Positions 33,317-46,431 of a DNA stretch of 64,000 nt are shown piece after piece. Below the pieces are notes generated by a model, which saw nothing but the letters and a program-made list of their open reading frames with translations, searched no databases and was not told the DNA's origin. The stretch's first letter is position 1. Every line of letters begins with the position of its first letter. Source of the DNA: Actinotalea alkalitolerans (lineage in GTDB: Bacteria > Actinomycetota > Actinomycetes > Actinomycetales > Cellulomonadaceae). The translations under genes and the position numbers were made by a program. The DNA is taken from assembly GCF_023369855.1 (NCBI RefSeq), contig NZ_JAMBPP010000010.1, forward strand, positions 1 through 64,000, given 5' to 3'.

Positions 33317-33610
33317 TCAGTCCGCGGTCGACGCCCAGGGCCCGATGACCAGGTTCCAGGGGCGGACGACGCTCTGGCTGATGAGCCCCTCGCGGTGGAA
33401 CGGGTCCGCGGCGAGCAGGGCGTCGAGTGCGGCGTCGTCGGGGGCACGGAGGATCAGCAGGGCCCCCGGGGCGCCCTCGCTGTACGGTCCCGAGCCGAGC
33501 AGGCTTCCGGCGTCGGCCAGCGAACGGAAGTAGTCGCGGTGCTCGGGCCGGACCTCGTCGCGCAGGGCGTCACGGGAGTCGTAGGTGTACTGGACGGCGT
33601 AGATCGTCAT
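33317..33610 (-). CDS. YciI family protein
   Basis: A 97-residue YciI/YCII-domain protein (MTIYAVQYTYDSRDALRDEV; the conserved His-Asp region PEHRDYFRSLADAGSLLGSGP; ADPFHREGLISQSVVRPWN). YciI proteins are small ferredoxin-like-fold proteins. A His-Asp pair suggests enzymatic or muconolactone-isomerase-like activity, but physiological function is unknown. Length is normal. It is monocistronic, converging on the TerC gene and divergent from the kinase gene. Confidence 0.88.
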   Translation of the reverse strand: MTIYAVQYTYDSRDALRDEVRPEHRDYFRSLADAGSLLGSGPYSEGAPGALLILRAPDDAALDALLAADPFHREGLISQSVVRPWNLVIGPWASTAD

Positions 33611-33749
33611 GCAGGCATTGTGCCCGGCCCGCGGGCTTTCACCCGATGCCGAGGTGCAGGGTCGGCGGGTCGCACCTAGGTTCGGAAGCAGTGCGGCCGT
33701 GCCCCGGTGCCCGTCGGGTACCGCTGCGGGCCAGAGGAGGAGGCGGGAC

Positions 33750-35135
33750 GTGAGGCCGAGGTCGGACGTTGCCCACGACGTCGTCCTCGACGGCCGCTAT
33801 CGCCTCGACGAGGTCCTGGGGCAGGGCGGCATGGCGACCGTCTACCGGTCGCACGACCTCGTCCTGGTGCGAGACGTCGCCGTCAAGCTCTTCCCACCGG
33901 TCGCTGAGCACGCCGAGGAGACCGAGAGGCATCGGGCGGAGATGCTGGTGCTCGCCCAGCTGAGCCATCCGGGCCTGGTCACCCTGCACGACGCAGGGAT
34001 CGTGGAGGCCGGCGGGCCGTTGCGCCAGACGTACCTGGTGATGGAGCTGGTCCACGGCCCGACCCTCGCCGACCACCTGCAGTCCGCCCGTCTGACCGTC
34101 AAGGACACCGCCCGGATCGGTCAGCAGCTCGCCGAGGCCCTGGCCGTGGTCCACGCCACGGACGTGGTCCACCGGGACATCAAGCCTGCGAACATCCTCC
34201 TGCTCGACCGGGACCTGCTCGATGCCGAGGAGGATCAGGAGCCGCTGGCCCTGACCACCGGACCGCTGGTCAAGCTCGCCGACTTCGGGATCGCGCGGCT
34301 CTCGGACGGGCCCCGTCTCACGATGACGGGGACGACCCTGGGTACGGCCACCTACCTGAGTCCTGAGCAGGCCATGGGGGCTGCCGTCGGCCCCGCGACG
34401 GACATCTACGCCCTCGGCCTGGTCCTGCTCGAGTGCTTGACCGGAGCGAAGGCGTTCACCGGTACGCCGGTCGAGGTCGCGGCAGCCCGCCTGAACGTCT
34501 CGCCTGCGATCCCCGACACGGTGGGCGAGGAGTGGACCGAGCTGTTGCGCGGGATGACAGCCCGGGACCCCGCCGATCGCCCCTCGGCCGCACAGGTCGC
34601 CGCACGGCTGCACGGACTCGCGGGCCTCGGCGCGATCTCGACCGGGGAGGTCCCGACCGCGACGCCTGTCCCGACCCCGGTGGGCGGTGCGGCGCACGAT
34701 GCGCCACGGACGGTCGTGGAGGAGGGGGCGGCACCCGCTCTCGCTCGCCCCCCTGCCGCCATCCCACCCCGCGTCGCGCCCTCACCGGTGCGCCGACGCC
34801 GCGACCAGGACGCCACGTCGAGCGAGGACCCGTACGGTCACACCCAGCGCCTGCCGACCCATGAGGTCCAGGCGGAGGCCGAACGCTCGGCAGAGCAGCC
34901 ACGGGTCCGCCCCAGCCTTGCCGATACGCCGTCCGCAGCAGGCCCGGGCCTGCGACGTCAGCGCATCCTGCTCAGCGCGTCGGCCCTGGTCGCGGTCGTC
35001 CTGGTCGCCGTGGCAAGTGTCTTCACCTGGCATACGACGGGCGAGACGGAGCCTGTGCAGTCGCCGACGTACCCGGCGGTCGACGGACCGCTCGGGGACG
35101 CCTTGGACGACCTGCAACGGAGCGTCGAGCCGTGA
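33750..35135 (+). CDS. Membrane Ser/Thr protein kinase (PknB-like, no PASTA domain)
   Basis: A 461-residue Hanks-type kinase. The catalytic domain (about 15-290) is complete: GQGGMATVY glycine loop (24-32), Lys46 (AVKLF), HRDIKPANIL (141-150; Asp143, Asn148), DFG at 178-180 and GTATYLSPEQA in the activation loop. A Pro/Arg-rich juxtamembrane linker (about 295-400) leads to one helix (about 404-425) and a short extracellular tail of about 35 residues with no PASTA repeats. GTG 33750 has AGGAGGAGG 7 nt upstream. The stop overlaps a putative lipoprotein gene by 4 bp; substrates are unknown. Confidence 0.93.
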   Translation: MRPRSDVAHDVVLDGRYRLDEVLGQGGMATVYRSHDLVLVRDVAVKLFPPVAEHAEETERHRAEMLVLAQLSHPGLVTLHDAGIVEAGGPLRQTYLVMELVHGPTLADHLQSARLTVKDTARIGQQLAEALAVVHATDVVHRDIKPANILLLDRDLLDAEEDQEPLALTTGPLVKLADFGIARLSDGPRLTMTGTTLGTATYLSPEQAMGAAVGPATDIYALGLVLLECLTGAKAFTGTPVEVAAARLNVSPAIPDTVGEEWTELLRGMTARDPADRPSAAQVAARLHGLAGLGAISTGEVPTATPVPTPVGGAAHDAPRTVVEEGAAPALARPPAAIPPRVAPSPVRRRRDQDATSSEDPYGHTQRLPTHEVQAEAERSAEQPRVRPSLADTPSAAGPGLRRQRILLSASALVAVVLVAVASVFTWHTTGETEPVQSPTYPAVDGPLGDALDDLQRSVEP

Positions 35136-35743
35136 CGCGCGCGAGGCATCGGCTGCAGCAAGCCCGGGGGCTGGGAACCGGACTGCTGGTGACCGGCGTC
35201 CTGGTGACGGGGGCGTGCACGACGACGGCCGAGCTCGGCCCTGAGGCAACCGCCCGGTTGCAGGACGGTGTCCTCGAGGTGACCCGGGCGGCTGCCGCCG
35301 ACCAGCTCGACGCAGCCGCCGACGCCCTCGAGCAGGTGCGCGAGGACCTCGAGCTCGCGGTGGGCGAGGGGCAGGTCTCGGCGTCGCGTCACCGGACGAT
35401 CGAGCAGGCCCTGGACCGGACGGCGCGCCAGCTCGACGAGGCCGTCCGCAGCGCGGCCGCGGAGCGAGCCGCCCAAGAGGCGGTGGCGCAGCAGGAGGCC
35501 GCGGCTCAGCAGGAGGCCGCGGCTCAGCAGGAGGCCGCGGCTCAGGAGGCCGCGGCCGAGGCTGAGGCCGTCGCGGGTCGCGAGGCCGAGGCTGTGCAGG
35601 GCACCTCCGGGGGTGGTGGCCCACCACCTGCGGAGCCGGCGGACAAGGTCGACGCGGGCCCGCCGCCTCAGGACGGACCGGGGAGCGGCGGGCGGGGGCC
35701 CGGCAACAGCAGCGGTGGTGGGAAGCCCGGGGGGCGACCCTGA
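35132..35743 (+). CDS. Putative lipoprotein with AQQEAA repeats
   Basis: A 203-residue protein coupled to the kinase by a GTGA overlap. The N-terminus (GLLVTGVLVTGAC) fits a lipoprotein signal with Cys29. Residues 35-115 are charged and helical (DQLDAAADALEQVREDLELA). Next come three AQQEAA repeats (119-136), an Ala/Glu run and a Gly/Pro tail that looks unstructured. The whole reads as a surface-tethered coiled coil. I know no family for it. Being co-translated with a sensor kinase with a short extracellular tail, it may be a partner or sensor subunit; that is inference. Confidence 0.7.
   Translation: MTRARHRLQQARGLGTGLLVTGVLVTGACTTTAELGPEATARLQDGVLEVTRAAAADQLDAAADALEQVREDLELAVGEGQVSASRHRTIEQALDRTARQLDEAVRSAAAERAAQEAVAQQEAAAQQEAAAQQEAAAQEAAAEAEAVAGREAEAVQGTSGGGGPPPAEPADKVDAGPPPQDGPGSGGRGPGNSSGGGKPGGRP
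35486..35554 (+). repeat. 18-bp tandem repeat within the lipoprotein gene
   Basis: GCTCAGCAGGAGGCCGCG (AQQEAA) occurs at 35486 (one mismatch), 35504 and 35522, then in shortened form at 35540. In-frame repeats like this can change copy number by slippage. Confidence 0.8.
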
Positions 35744-35763
35744 TCGACACGGTGGCGTGAGCG

Positions 35764-36456
35764 CTACCAGCCGCGCGCACGCCACCGGGCCAGGTGGGGA
35801 CGTTCTGCGCCGAGAGTCGTGTCGTCCCCGTGGCCCGGGTACACCCAGGTGCTGTCGTCGAATCGACCGAAGACCCGCTCCTCGAGGTCGTCCATCAGCT
35901 GCGCGAAGTCCCGCGGGGAGGTCGTGCGTCCTGGGCCGCCGGGGAAGAGGCTGTCGCCCGTGAACAGGTGCACACGGCCCGGCACGCTGCCGGGCGCCCG
36001 GGTGCGAGCGGGCTCCCGGTAGGCCAGAGCGACCGAACCGGGGGTGTGCCCACGCAGGGCGACGACCTCGAGGGCCACGTGCCCCAGGCAGAGCACGTCC
36101 CCGTGGTGCAGCCGACGCGTCACGGGCACGGGCAGCGCGTCGGCGTCCTCGGCACCGGCCGCGACCTCGGCTCCGGTGACGGCGTGGAGCGACTCGAGCC
36201 CGCCGTGATGGTCGGCGTGCCGGTGCGTCGTGACGATCGTCGTGAGATCGGCGGCCGAGGACCCTTCACGGACCAGGGCGAGAAGGCGCGCGGGCTCGGC
36301 TGCTGCGTCGACCAGCACCTGGTCGCCCCGTGCGCGGCAGGTGAGCAGGTAGGCGTTGTTGTCCATCGTGCCGACCGAGACCTTGCGCACCACGATCTCG
36401 TCGAGCTCCCGGACGGCTGTGGGGCCGGAGCGGACGACGGCACCGGTGTACTCCAT
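35764..36456 (-). CDS. MBL-fold metallo-hydrolase (glyoxalase II-like)
   Basis: A 230-residue zinc hydrolase. The metal-binding motif HxHxDH is THRHADHHGG (His78, His80, Asp82, His83), followed by RGHTPGS, FTGDSLFPGGPGRT and VYPGHGDDT, which supply the remaining ligands. Such proteins in actinobacteria are often annotated as hydroxyacylglutathione- or mycothiol-dependent hydrolases; the substrate is not determined here. ATG 36456 has GGAGGAGG upstream. Divergent from uvrA. Confidence 0.9.
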   Translation of the reverse strand: MEYTGAVVRSGPTAVRELDEIVVRKVSVGTMDNNAYLLTCRARGDQVLVDAAAEPARLLALVREGSSAADLTTIVTTHRHADHHGGLESLHAVTGAEVAAGAEDADALPVPVTRRLHHGDVLCLGHVALEVVALRGHTPGSVALAYREPARTRAPGSVPGRVHLFTGDSLFPGGPGRTTSPRDFAQLMDDLEERVFGRFDDSTWVYPGHGDDTTLGAERPHLARWRARGW

Positions 36457-36538
36457 GGCCTCATCCTCCTCCTTCTCGACCGGTCACGCGGCGGGACCGT
36501 GGGCCCGGTCGACAGGCGCTGGCGCGGTGACGCCGCTT

Positions 36539-36574
36539 CGAACACTTGTACGCACCTGGTGAGCGACCTACCAT
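36539..36574 (+). promoter_or_regulatory. uvrA promoter with LexA-like box
   Basis: TTGTAC (36546-36551) and TACCAT (36569-36574), 17 bp apart, form the promoter; GTG 36581 lies 7 nt beyond. CGAACACTTGTACG (36539-36552) overlaps the -35 and differs little from the actinobacterial SOS box CGAACnnnnGTTCG, with one mismatch in the half-sites. Repression by LexA and induction by DNA damage are likely. Confidence 0.7.
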
Positions 36575-36580
36575 GGGCGG

Positions 36581-39448
<2,868 letters not shown>

Positions 39449-39456
39449 GCGAGCTG

Positions 39457-39948
39457 TCAGGCGATCTCGGCGGTCAGGGGCGCCGGGTCGACCCTGACCG
39501 GGAAGTTGACCGACCGCTTGATGAAGCAGTGCTCACCGGCCCGTGCGTGCAGGACGGCGAGGTGCTGATCGTCGATCGGGTGGTCGGGGGCCTGGCGCAC
39601 GGTGATCTGCGGACGCAGCACCACGTGCGTGAACTGGCCGGCGCCGACCGCCTCGACCCGCATCGTGCCCATGGCGTGGTCGAGGTAGTGGGTCACCGTG
39701 ACCCCCTCCTGCGCGGCGAGGTGGAGGAACCAGAGCATGTGGCACTGCGACAGCGCCGCGACCAGCAGCTCCTCGGGGTTGTAGCGGGTGGGGTCGCCGC
39801 GGAAGGCGACGTCGGCCGAACCCGGCAACGGTGGCTTGCCCTCGGCCGTGATCTCGTTGTCTCGGCTGTACGCGGTGTAGCTGCTGGTTCCGGTCTTGCC
39901 GGCCCCGGTCCAGGTGACCGCGATGTTGTACGTGTGGAGGGGGCCCAT
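39457..39948 (-). CDS. OsmC/Ohr family peroxiredoxin-like protein
   Basis: A 163-residue OsmC-type thiol peroxidase. The two redox cysteines are Cys69 (LVAALSQCHMLWFL) and Cys141 (RAGEHCFIKRSVNFPV). The N-terminal HTYNIAVTWTGAGKTGTSSY and DPTRYNPEELL place it in the OsmC-like subgroup with the Arg/Glu pair that activates the peroxidatic cysteine. It probably reduces organic hydroperoxides. ATG 39948 is preferred over GTG 39954 because TAGCGT lies exactly 7 nt upstream. Divergent from uvrC. Confidence 0.9.
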   Translation of the reverse strand: MGPLHTYNIAVTWTGAGKTGTSSYTAYSRDNEITAEGKPPLPGSADVAFRGDPTRYNPEELLVAALSQCHMLWFLHLAAQEGVTVTHYLDHAMGTMRVEAVGAGQFTHVVLRPQITVRQAPDHPIDDQHLAVLHARAGEHCFIKRSVNFPVRVDPAPLTAEIA

Positions 39949-39954
39949 GCCCAC

Positions 39955-39960
39955 ACGCTA
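39955..39960 (-). promoter_or_regulatory. -10 hexamer TAGCGT (osmC)
   Basis: On the minus strand, 7 nt before ATG 39948; decides the start. Confidence 0.5.
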
Positions 39961-39998
39961 CCGACTGCCCGGGCGCCGGGCCTGTCGGTCACCTGAAC

Positions 39999-40004
39999 TA
40001 GGCT
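39999..40004 (+). promoter_or_regulatory. -10 hexamer TAGGCT (uvrC)
   Basis: Ends 7 nt before ATG 40011; leaderless start likely. It probably drives uvrC-rapZ-yvcK and perhaps whiA. Confidence 0.5.
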
Positions 40005-40010
40005 CGGGAC

Positions 40011-42137
40011 ATGGCCGATCCGGCGACCTACCGTCCCCCTCCAGGACAGGTCCCCGACTCCCCGGGCGTCTACCGCTTCCGTGACGAGCACGGCCGTGTG
40101 GTCTACGTCGGCAAGGCCAAGAGCCTGCGCTCGCGCCTGGGCAGCTACTTCCAGGACCTCTCCGCCCTGCATCCGCGCACCCAGCAGATGGTGACGACCG
40201 CGGCATCGGTCGAGTGGACCGTCGTCGGCACGGAGGTCGAGGCCCTCGCCCTCGAGTACTCGTGGATCAAGGAGTTCGACCCTCGGTTCAACGTCAAGTA
40301 CCGCGACGACAAGTCCTACCCCTACCTGGCGGTCACCCTGGCCGAGAAGGTGCCACGGGTCCAGGTGATGCGTGGGGCCAAACGCCCCGGCACGCGGTAC
40401 TTCGGGCCGTACGCGCACGCCTGGGCGATCCGCGAGACCGTCGACCTGCTGCTGAGGGTCTTCCCGGTGCGGACCTGCTCCTCGGGCGTCTTCAAGCGCG
40501 CCGCGCAGTCGGGTCGTCCTTGCCTGCTCGGCTACATCGACAAGTGCTCCGCGCCGTGCGTCGGACGGATCAGCACCGAGGACCACCACGCGTTGGCGCA
40601 GGACTTCTGCGACTTCATGGCAGGTGACACGGCGAAGTTCCTGCGACGGCTCGAACGGCGGATGAAGCAGGCCTCGGCCGAGCTCGAGTTCGAGGCCGCG
40701 GCGCGGCTCCGCGATGACATCGCAGCCCTCGAGCGGGCGACCGAGAAGAACGCCGTCGTGCTTCCCGACGGCACCGATGCTGACGTCTTCGCCCTCGTGG
40801 GCGACGAGCTCGAGGCAGCGGTGCAGGTCTTCCACGTGCGCGACGGCCGCATCAGGGGGCAGCGCGGCTGGGTCGTGGAGAAGGTCGAGGACATCACCGA
40901 CGCCGAGCTCGTCGAGCACCTGCTGCAGCAGGTCTACGGCGACGGTGCCGAACGGCACGAGCCTGGACGTTCGTCGGACGGGTCGGCCCGTCCCGAGCGT
41001 GGCGCGGCAGCCCCGGGCAGCGCCGTGCCGCGCGAGGTCCTCGTCCCGGTGCTGCCCCCCGACGTCGACCAGGTCACCGACTGGCTGGGTACGCTGCGCG
41101 GCGCCCGGGTCCAGGTGCGGATTCCCCAACGAGGCGACAAGAAGTCCCTTGCCGAGACGGTGCGACGCAACGCTGAGCACGCCCTCATGCTCCACAGGAC
41201 GCGGCGGGCCGGCGACCTGACCACGCGGAGTCTTGCGCTCCGCGAGATCCAGGAGGCGCTCGAGCTGCCGAGCGCCCCGCTGCGGATCGAGTGCTACGAC
41301 ATCTCCACGACGCAGGGGACGCACCAGGTCGGGTCGATGGTCGTCTTCGAGGACGGACTGGCGCGCAAGCCGGAGTACCGGCACTTCGTGGTGCGCGGAC
41401 CGGACGGCACCGGTGCACGTGACGACACCGCGGCGATGTACGAGGTCATCACCCGGCGCTTCCGCCGCTACCTCGAGGACCAGGCCGTCTCGGGTGCGCT
41501 CGACCTCGGCGCAGGGCCGGACGGCGACCCGGTTCGTGTGGACCTCGAGGGTGCGTCCGTGCCTGGCACCCCTGCGCCTGGCACCCCTGTTCAGGGGTCG
41601 CCGGTGGTCACCGGGGGGGAGGTCCCCGCCGAGGTTCCCGCACGGCCGGCCCGTTTCGCCTACCCGCCCAACCTCGTGGTCGTCGACGGCGGCGCCCCTC
41701 AGGTCGCGGCGGCAGCACGGGCCCTCGCCGACCTGGGGATCGAGGACGTCGCGCTGTGCGGGCTCGCCAAGCGGCTCGAGGAGGTGTGGCTGCCGGGGGA
41801 GGAGTACCCGGTCATCCTGCAGCGGAGCTCCGAAGGGCTCTACCTGCTCCAGCGGCTGCGGGACGAGGCGCACCGCTTCGCGCTGCGTCATCACCGCACA
41901 CGGCGTTCCAAGGGGATGACGACGTCGGCCCTGGACACGGTCCCGGGCCTGGGCCCGGCCCGGCGCGCGGCCCTGCTCAAGCACTTCGGCTCGGTGTCGC
42001 GCCTCCGGGCAGCATCGGTCGAGGAGATCGCCGAGGTGCCCGGGATGGGCCGCCGGACCGCCGAGACCGTGCTGGCCGCCCTGGTGCCCGAAGGATCGGA
42101 GCCCACCGAGCGATCCCCTGGCATGCTGGGCCCATGA
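40011..42137 (+). CDS. uvrC: Excinuclease ABC subunit C
   Basis: A 708-residue dual nuclease that makes both incisions around a lesion. The GIY-YIG domain (about 10-95; [20 protein letters not shown]) makes the 3' cut. The UVR domain (about 205-240) contacts UvrB. The RNase H-like EndoV domain (about 380-590; [20 protein letters not shown] with the catalytic Asp) makes the 5' cut. Two helix-hairpin-helix motifs ([30 protein letters not shown]) end it. A non-conserved insert of about 40 residues (roughly 500-545), rich in PGTP repeats, interrupts the EndoV domain before NLVVVDGG. The stop overlaps rapZ by 4 bp. Confidence 0.96.
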   Translation: MADPATYRPPPGQVPDSPGVYRFRDEHGRVVYVGKAKSLRSRLGSYFQDLSALHPRTQQMVTTAASVEWTVVGTEVEALALEYSWIKEFDPRFNVKYRDDKSYPYLAVTLAEKVPRVQVMRGAKRPGTRYFGPYAHAWAIRETVDLLLRVFPVRTCSSGVFKRAAQSGRPCLLGYIDKCSAPCVGRISTEDHHALAQDFCDFMAGDTAKFLRRLERRMKQASAELEFEAAARLRDDIAALERATEKNAVVLPDGTDADVFALVGDELEAAVQVFHVRDGRIRGQRGWVVEKVEDITDAELVEHLLQQVYGDGAERHEPGRSSDGSARPERGAAAPGSAVPREVLVPVLPPDVDQVTDWLGTLRGARVQVRIPQRGDKKSLAETVRRNAEHALMLHRTRRAGDLTTRSLALREIQEALELPSAPLRIECYDISTTQGTHQVGSMVVFEDGLARKPEYRHFVVRGPDGTGARDDTAAMYEVITRRFRRYLEDQAVSGALDLGAGPDGDPVRVDLEGASVPGTPAPGTPVQGSPVVTGGEVPAEVPARPARFAYPPNLVVVDGGAPQVAAAARALADLGIEDVALCGLAKRLEEVWLPGEEYPVILQRSSEGLYLLQRLRDEAHRFALRHHRTRRSKGMTTSALDTVPGLGPARRAALLKHFGSVSRLRAASVEEIAEVPGMGRRTAETVLAALVPEGSEPTERSPGMLGP

Positions 42138-43072
42138 GCACCGAGCCACCGCCCATCACCGTGCCGCAGGGGATCCCCGCGCTCGAGGCCGTCACCCCGA
42201 CCCCGAGGGGCGACCTTCCCGAGATCCTCGTGATCACTGGGATGTCGGGCGCCGGCAAGTCGCGGGCCGCCGCGGTCCTGGAGGACCTCGAGTGGTATGT
42301 GGTCGACAACCTCCCGCCACGGCTGCTCACCCACCTCGCGGCGATGATGACCCCGAGCCCGGGAGGCATCCACCGGCTGGCCGCCGTGGTCGACGTGCGC
42401 GGACGTGAGTTCTTCACCGATCTGATCGAGGTGATCGACTCGCTGCGTGCCGCCGGGCTCGACTACCGGATCCTCTACCTGGACGCGTCCGACCCGGCGC
42501 TCGTGCAGCGGTACGAGGCGGTACGACGGCCGCACCCGCTGCAGGGTGAGGGCACCCTGCTCGACGGGATCGCGGAGGAGCGGGTGCTGCTCGATGCGAT
42601 CCGTGAGCGCGCCGACATCGTGATCGACACCACCGAGCTCAACGTGCACGACCTCGCTCGCGAGGTGCGGCTCGCGGTGAGCGGAGGCGCGGAGGACCAG
42701 CTGCGCATCAACGTCCTGTCGTTCGGGTTCAAGTACGGCATCCCGCTCGACGCGGATCACGTCGTCGACGTGCGCTTCCTGTCCAACCCGTACTGGATCA
42801 CCGAGCTGCGGCACCTGACCGGCCGTGACGAGCCGGTGCGTGACTACGTGCTCGAGCTCGACGGTGCGCGTCTGTTCATCGACCGGTACGTCGAGGCCCT
42901 CGAACCGGTGCTCTCGGGGTACATGCACGAGGACAAGCGTTACGCGACGGTCGCTGTGGGGTGCACCGGTGGCAAGCACCGTTCGGTGGCGATCTCGGAG
43001 GCTCTCGCCGGGGCGTTGCGCGAGCGGGGGCAGCGCGTCGTGGTGACGCACCGTGACCTGGGGCGGGAGTGA
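42134..43072 (+). CDS. rapZ: RapZ/YvcJ nucleotide-binding protein
   Basis: A 312-residue P-loop protein. Walker A is GMSGAGKS (36-43), with DNLPPRLL and the C-terminal [17 protein letters not shown] motif conserved in RapZ. In E. coli it controls decay of the sRNA GlmZ. In Firmicutes and actinobacteria YvcJ hydrolyses GTP/ATP and its RNA role is less clear. The order uvrC-rapZ-yvcK-whiA is a conserved actinobacterial block. ATG 42134 overlaps the uvrC stop and the stop overlaps yvcK (GTGA). Confidence 0.95.
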   Translation: MSTEPPPITVPQGIPALEAVTPTPRGDLPEILVITGMSGAGKSRAAAVLEDLEWYVVDNLPPRLLTHLAAMMTPSPGGIHRLAAVVDVRGREFFTDLIEVIDSLRAAGLDYRILYLDASDPALVQRYEAVRRPHPLQGEGTLLDGIAEERVLLDAIRERADIVIDTTELNVHDLAREVRLAVSGGAEDQLRINVLSFGFKYGIPLDADHVVDVRFLSNPYWITELRHLTGRDEPVRDYVLELDGARLFIDRYVEALEPVLSGYMHEDKRYATVAVGCTGGKHRSVAISEALAGALRERGQRVVVTHRDLGRE

Positions 43073-44103
43073 ACCAGCCCCGGATGGGGAGCACCGGCGG
43101 GCCGAACCCCTGGGTCAGTCCGTCGACGGCTTCACGCGGGCCGGCCATCGTCGCCCTCGGTGGCGGTCACGGTCTGTCGGCGAGCCTGTCGGCGCTGAGG
43201 TTGATGTCCGACCGGCTCACCGCCGTGGTGACCGTGGCCGACGACGGCGGCTCGTCGGGCCGGTTGCGGGCCGAGATGAACGTCCTGCCGCCGGGGGACC
43301 TGAGGATGGCCCTGGCTGCCCTGTGCGACGACTCCGACTGGGGCCGTACCTGGCGTGACGTGCTCCAGCACAGGTTCCACTCCGAGGGGACCCTGGACCA
43401 GCACGCGGTCGGGAACCTCCTGATCGTCGCCCTGTGGGAGCTGCTGGGCGACACCGTCACCGGGCTCGACTGGGTGGGCGGACTGCTCGGCGCACGTGGC
43501 CGCGTGCTGCCGATGGCCGCGGTACCGCTGATGATCGAGGCCGACCTGGTCGACCTCGACGGCAGCGGGAGCGGTGTCGCGCGGGTCGTGCGCGGGCAGA
43601 GTGCGGTGGCCGTCGCCCCAGGTCGGGTGCGGCAGGTCCGACTCCTGCCCGCCGACCCCCCCGCCTGCCCCGAGGCTGTTGCTGCCGTGGACGCTGCGGA
43701 CTGGGTGGTGCTCGGGCCGGGCTCGTGGTTCACGTCCGTCATGCCGCACCTGCTGGTCCCTGACCTCTCGGCCGCCCTGCACCGCACGGCCGCTCGTCGG
43801 TGCGTGACGTTGAACCTGAGCCAGGAGTCCGGCGAGACCGCGGGCATGTCTGCCTTCGAGCACCTCCGGGCCCTGCGTGCCCACGGGCCCGACCTCAGGA
43901 TCGACGTGGTGATCGCCGACCCGACCGCGATCGAGGAGGTCAGTGCGCTCCAGGACGAGTGCTCGGCCATGGGGGCCCAGCTCCTGCTGCGGCAGGTAAG
44001 GGTGGGGGACGGCAGCGCCCGTCATGACGCCCTGCGGCTCGCCGCCGCCTACCGGGACGCTTTCGAAGGATTCCTCGGAGACGTCGGCACCCCCGCCAGG
44101 TGA
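43069..44103 (+). CDS. yvcK: YvcK/CofD-like protein (gluconeogenesis factor)
   Basis: A 344-residue CofD-fold protein. IVALGGGHGLSASLSALRL is the nucleotide-binding Gly-rich loop (about 25-43); VVTVADDGGSSGRLR and LPPGDLRMALAALCDD are YvcK signatures. YvcK binds UDP-GlcNAc and is needed for growth on gluconeogenic carbon sources and cell-wall homeostasis in Bacillus and mycobacteria (CuvA). GTG 43069 overlaps the rapZ stop. The gap to whiA is 15 bp. Confidence 0.94.
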   Translation: MNQPRMGSTGGPNPWVSPSTASRGPAIVALGGGHGLSASLSALRLMSDRLTAVVTVADDGGSSGRLRAEMNVLPPGDLRMALAALCDDSDWGRTWRDVLQHRFHSEGTLDQHAVGNLLIVALWELLGDTVTGLDWVGGLLGARGRVLPMAAVPLMIEADLVDLDGSGSGVARVVRGQSAVAVAPGRVRQVRLLPADPPACPEAVAAVDAADWVVLGPGSWFTSVMPHLLVPDLSAALHRTAARRCVTLNLSQESGETAGMSAFEHLRALRAHGPDLRIDVVIADPTAIEEVSALQDECSAMGAQLLLRQVRVGDGSARHDALRLAAAYRDAFEGFLGDVGTPAR

Positions 44104-44118
44104 TGGCAGGATGACGCC

Positions 44119-45099
44119 ATGGCGTTGACGGCACAGGTGAAGGACGAGCTCGCACGGTTGACCGTCGACAAGACCTCATGGCGCAAGGCGGAGGTCTCCG
44201 CGACCCTCCGCTTCGCGGGTGGTCTGCACATCATCTCCGGCCGCATCGTGATCGAGGCGGAGCTCGACACGGGTGTCGCGGCCCGGCGGCTGCGCCAGTT
44301 CATCTCCGAGGTCTACGGCCATGGCAGCGACGTCGTGGTGGTCAGCGGAGGTGGCCTGCGCCGTGGGACCCGCTACGTGGTGCGGGTCGTCAAGGACGGC
44401 GAGTCGCTGGCCCGCCAGACGGGCCTGCTCGACAGCCGCGGCCGTCCGGTGCGTGGGCTGCCCCCCCAGGTCGTGTCCGCGGGGCTGGGTGAGGCCGAGG
44501 CCGCGTGGCGGGGGGCGTTCCTCGCTCACGGTTCATTGACCGAACCCGGACGATCCTCTGCCCTGGAGGTGACCTGTCCCGGACCTGAGGCCGCACTCGC
44601 CCTGGTCGGCGCGGCGCGCCGGATCGGCATCGCGGCCAAGGCCCGCGAGGTGCGCGGGGTCGACCGTGTCGTGATCCGGGACGGCGACGCGATCAGCGCG
44701 ATGCTCACGCGGCTGGGCGCTCACGACGCCGTCATGGTGTGGGAGGAGCGCCGGATGCGCCGGGAGGTGCGGGGCACGGCGAACCGCCTGGCGAACTTCG
44801 ACGACGCGAACCTGCGGCGTTCCGCGCGGGCCGCGGTGGCCGCCGGCGCGCGGGTCGCGCGAGCCTTCGAGATCCTCGGGGAGGACCTCCCTGAGCACCT
44901 GCGTGAGGCGGGGCAGCTGCGGCTTGCCCACCGGCAGGCTTCCCTCGAGGAGCTCGGGCAGCTCGCTGAGCCACCGCTGACCAAGGACGCCGTCGCCGGG
45001 CGGATCCGGCGGCTCCTGGCGACCGCGGACAAGCGGGCTGCCGAGCTCGGCGTGCCCGACACCGAGGCCGGCCTGAGCCCGGACATGCTCGACGTCTGA
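44119..45099 (+). CDS. whiA: WhiA, DNA-binding cell-division/sporulation regulator
   Basis: A 326-residue protein combining an N-terminal and central LAGLIDADG homing-endonuclease-like fold (about 20-215; [35 protein letters not shown]) without nuclease residues and a C-terminal HTH (about 235-310; [23 protein letters not shown]). In Streptomyces WhiA works with WhiB on ftsZ and sporulation genes; in non-sporulating bacteria it affects division and chromosome segregation. ATG 44119 starts 15 bp after yvcK, with GGATGACG upstream. Confidence 0.95.
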   Translation: MALTAQVKDELARLTVDKTSWRKAEVSATLRFAGGLHIISGRIVIEAELDTGVAARRLRQFISEVYGHGSDVVVVSGGGLRRGTRYVVRVVKDGESLARQTGLLDSRGRPVRGLPPQVVSAGLGEAEAAWRGAFLAHGSLTEPGRSSALEVTCPGPEAALALVGAARRIGIAAKAREVRGVDRVVIRDGDAISAMLTRLGAHDAVMVWEERRMRREVRGTANRLANFDDANLRRSARAAVAAGARVARAFEILGEDLPEHLREAGQLRLAHRQASLEELGQLAEPPLTKDAVAGRIRRLLATADKRAAELGVPDTEAGLSPDMLDV

Positions 45100-45189
45100 C
45101 GCGGGGGTGGTGGTGCCGTCTAGGCCCCGCGACCCGCACGTCCGGTGGACGAACGTCCCTGCGCGAGATGTTTCCGGCGTGTAGCCTGA

Positions 45190-46311
<1,122 letters not shown>

Positions 46312-46333
46312 CGTTCCCGTCCCACCGAGCAGC

Positions 46334-46399
46334 TGACATGCGTCCGCGTGCCCCGCGCGACCTCCGGGTCGGGCCGGGTGCGCGGACGCTGTCATGTCA
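46334..46399 (+). promoter_or_regulatory. Long hairpin in the gap-pgk intergenic region
   Basis: TGACATGCGTCCGCG (46334-46348) pairs with CGCGGACG (46381-46388) and CATGTCA (46393-46399), leaving a CTGT bulge. Inside, CGACC-TCCG-GGTCG forms a smaller hairpin. With 15 bp of stem and no T-tract, it could stabilise or process the gap mRNA, or partly terminate, lowering pgk relative to gap. Confidence 0.6.
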
Positions 46400-46431
46400 C
46401 CCCTGACGATCACTCACCGAGGATGTGCTCC

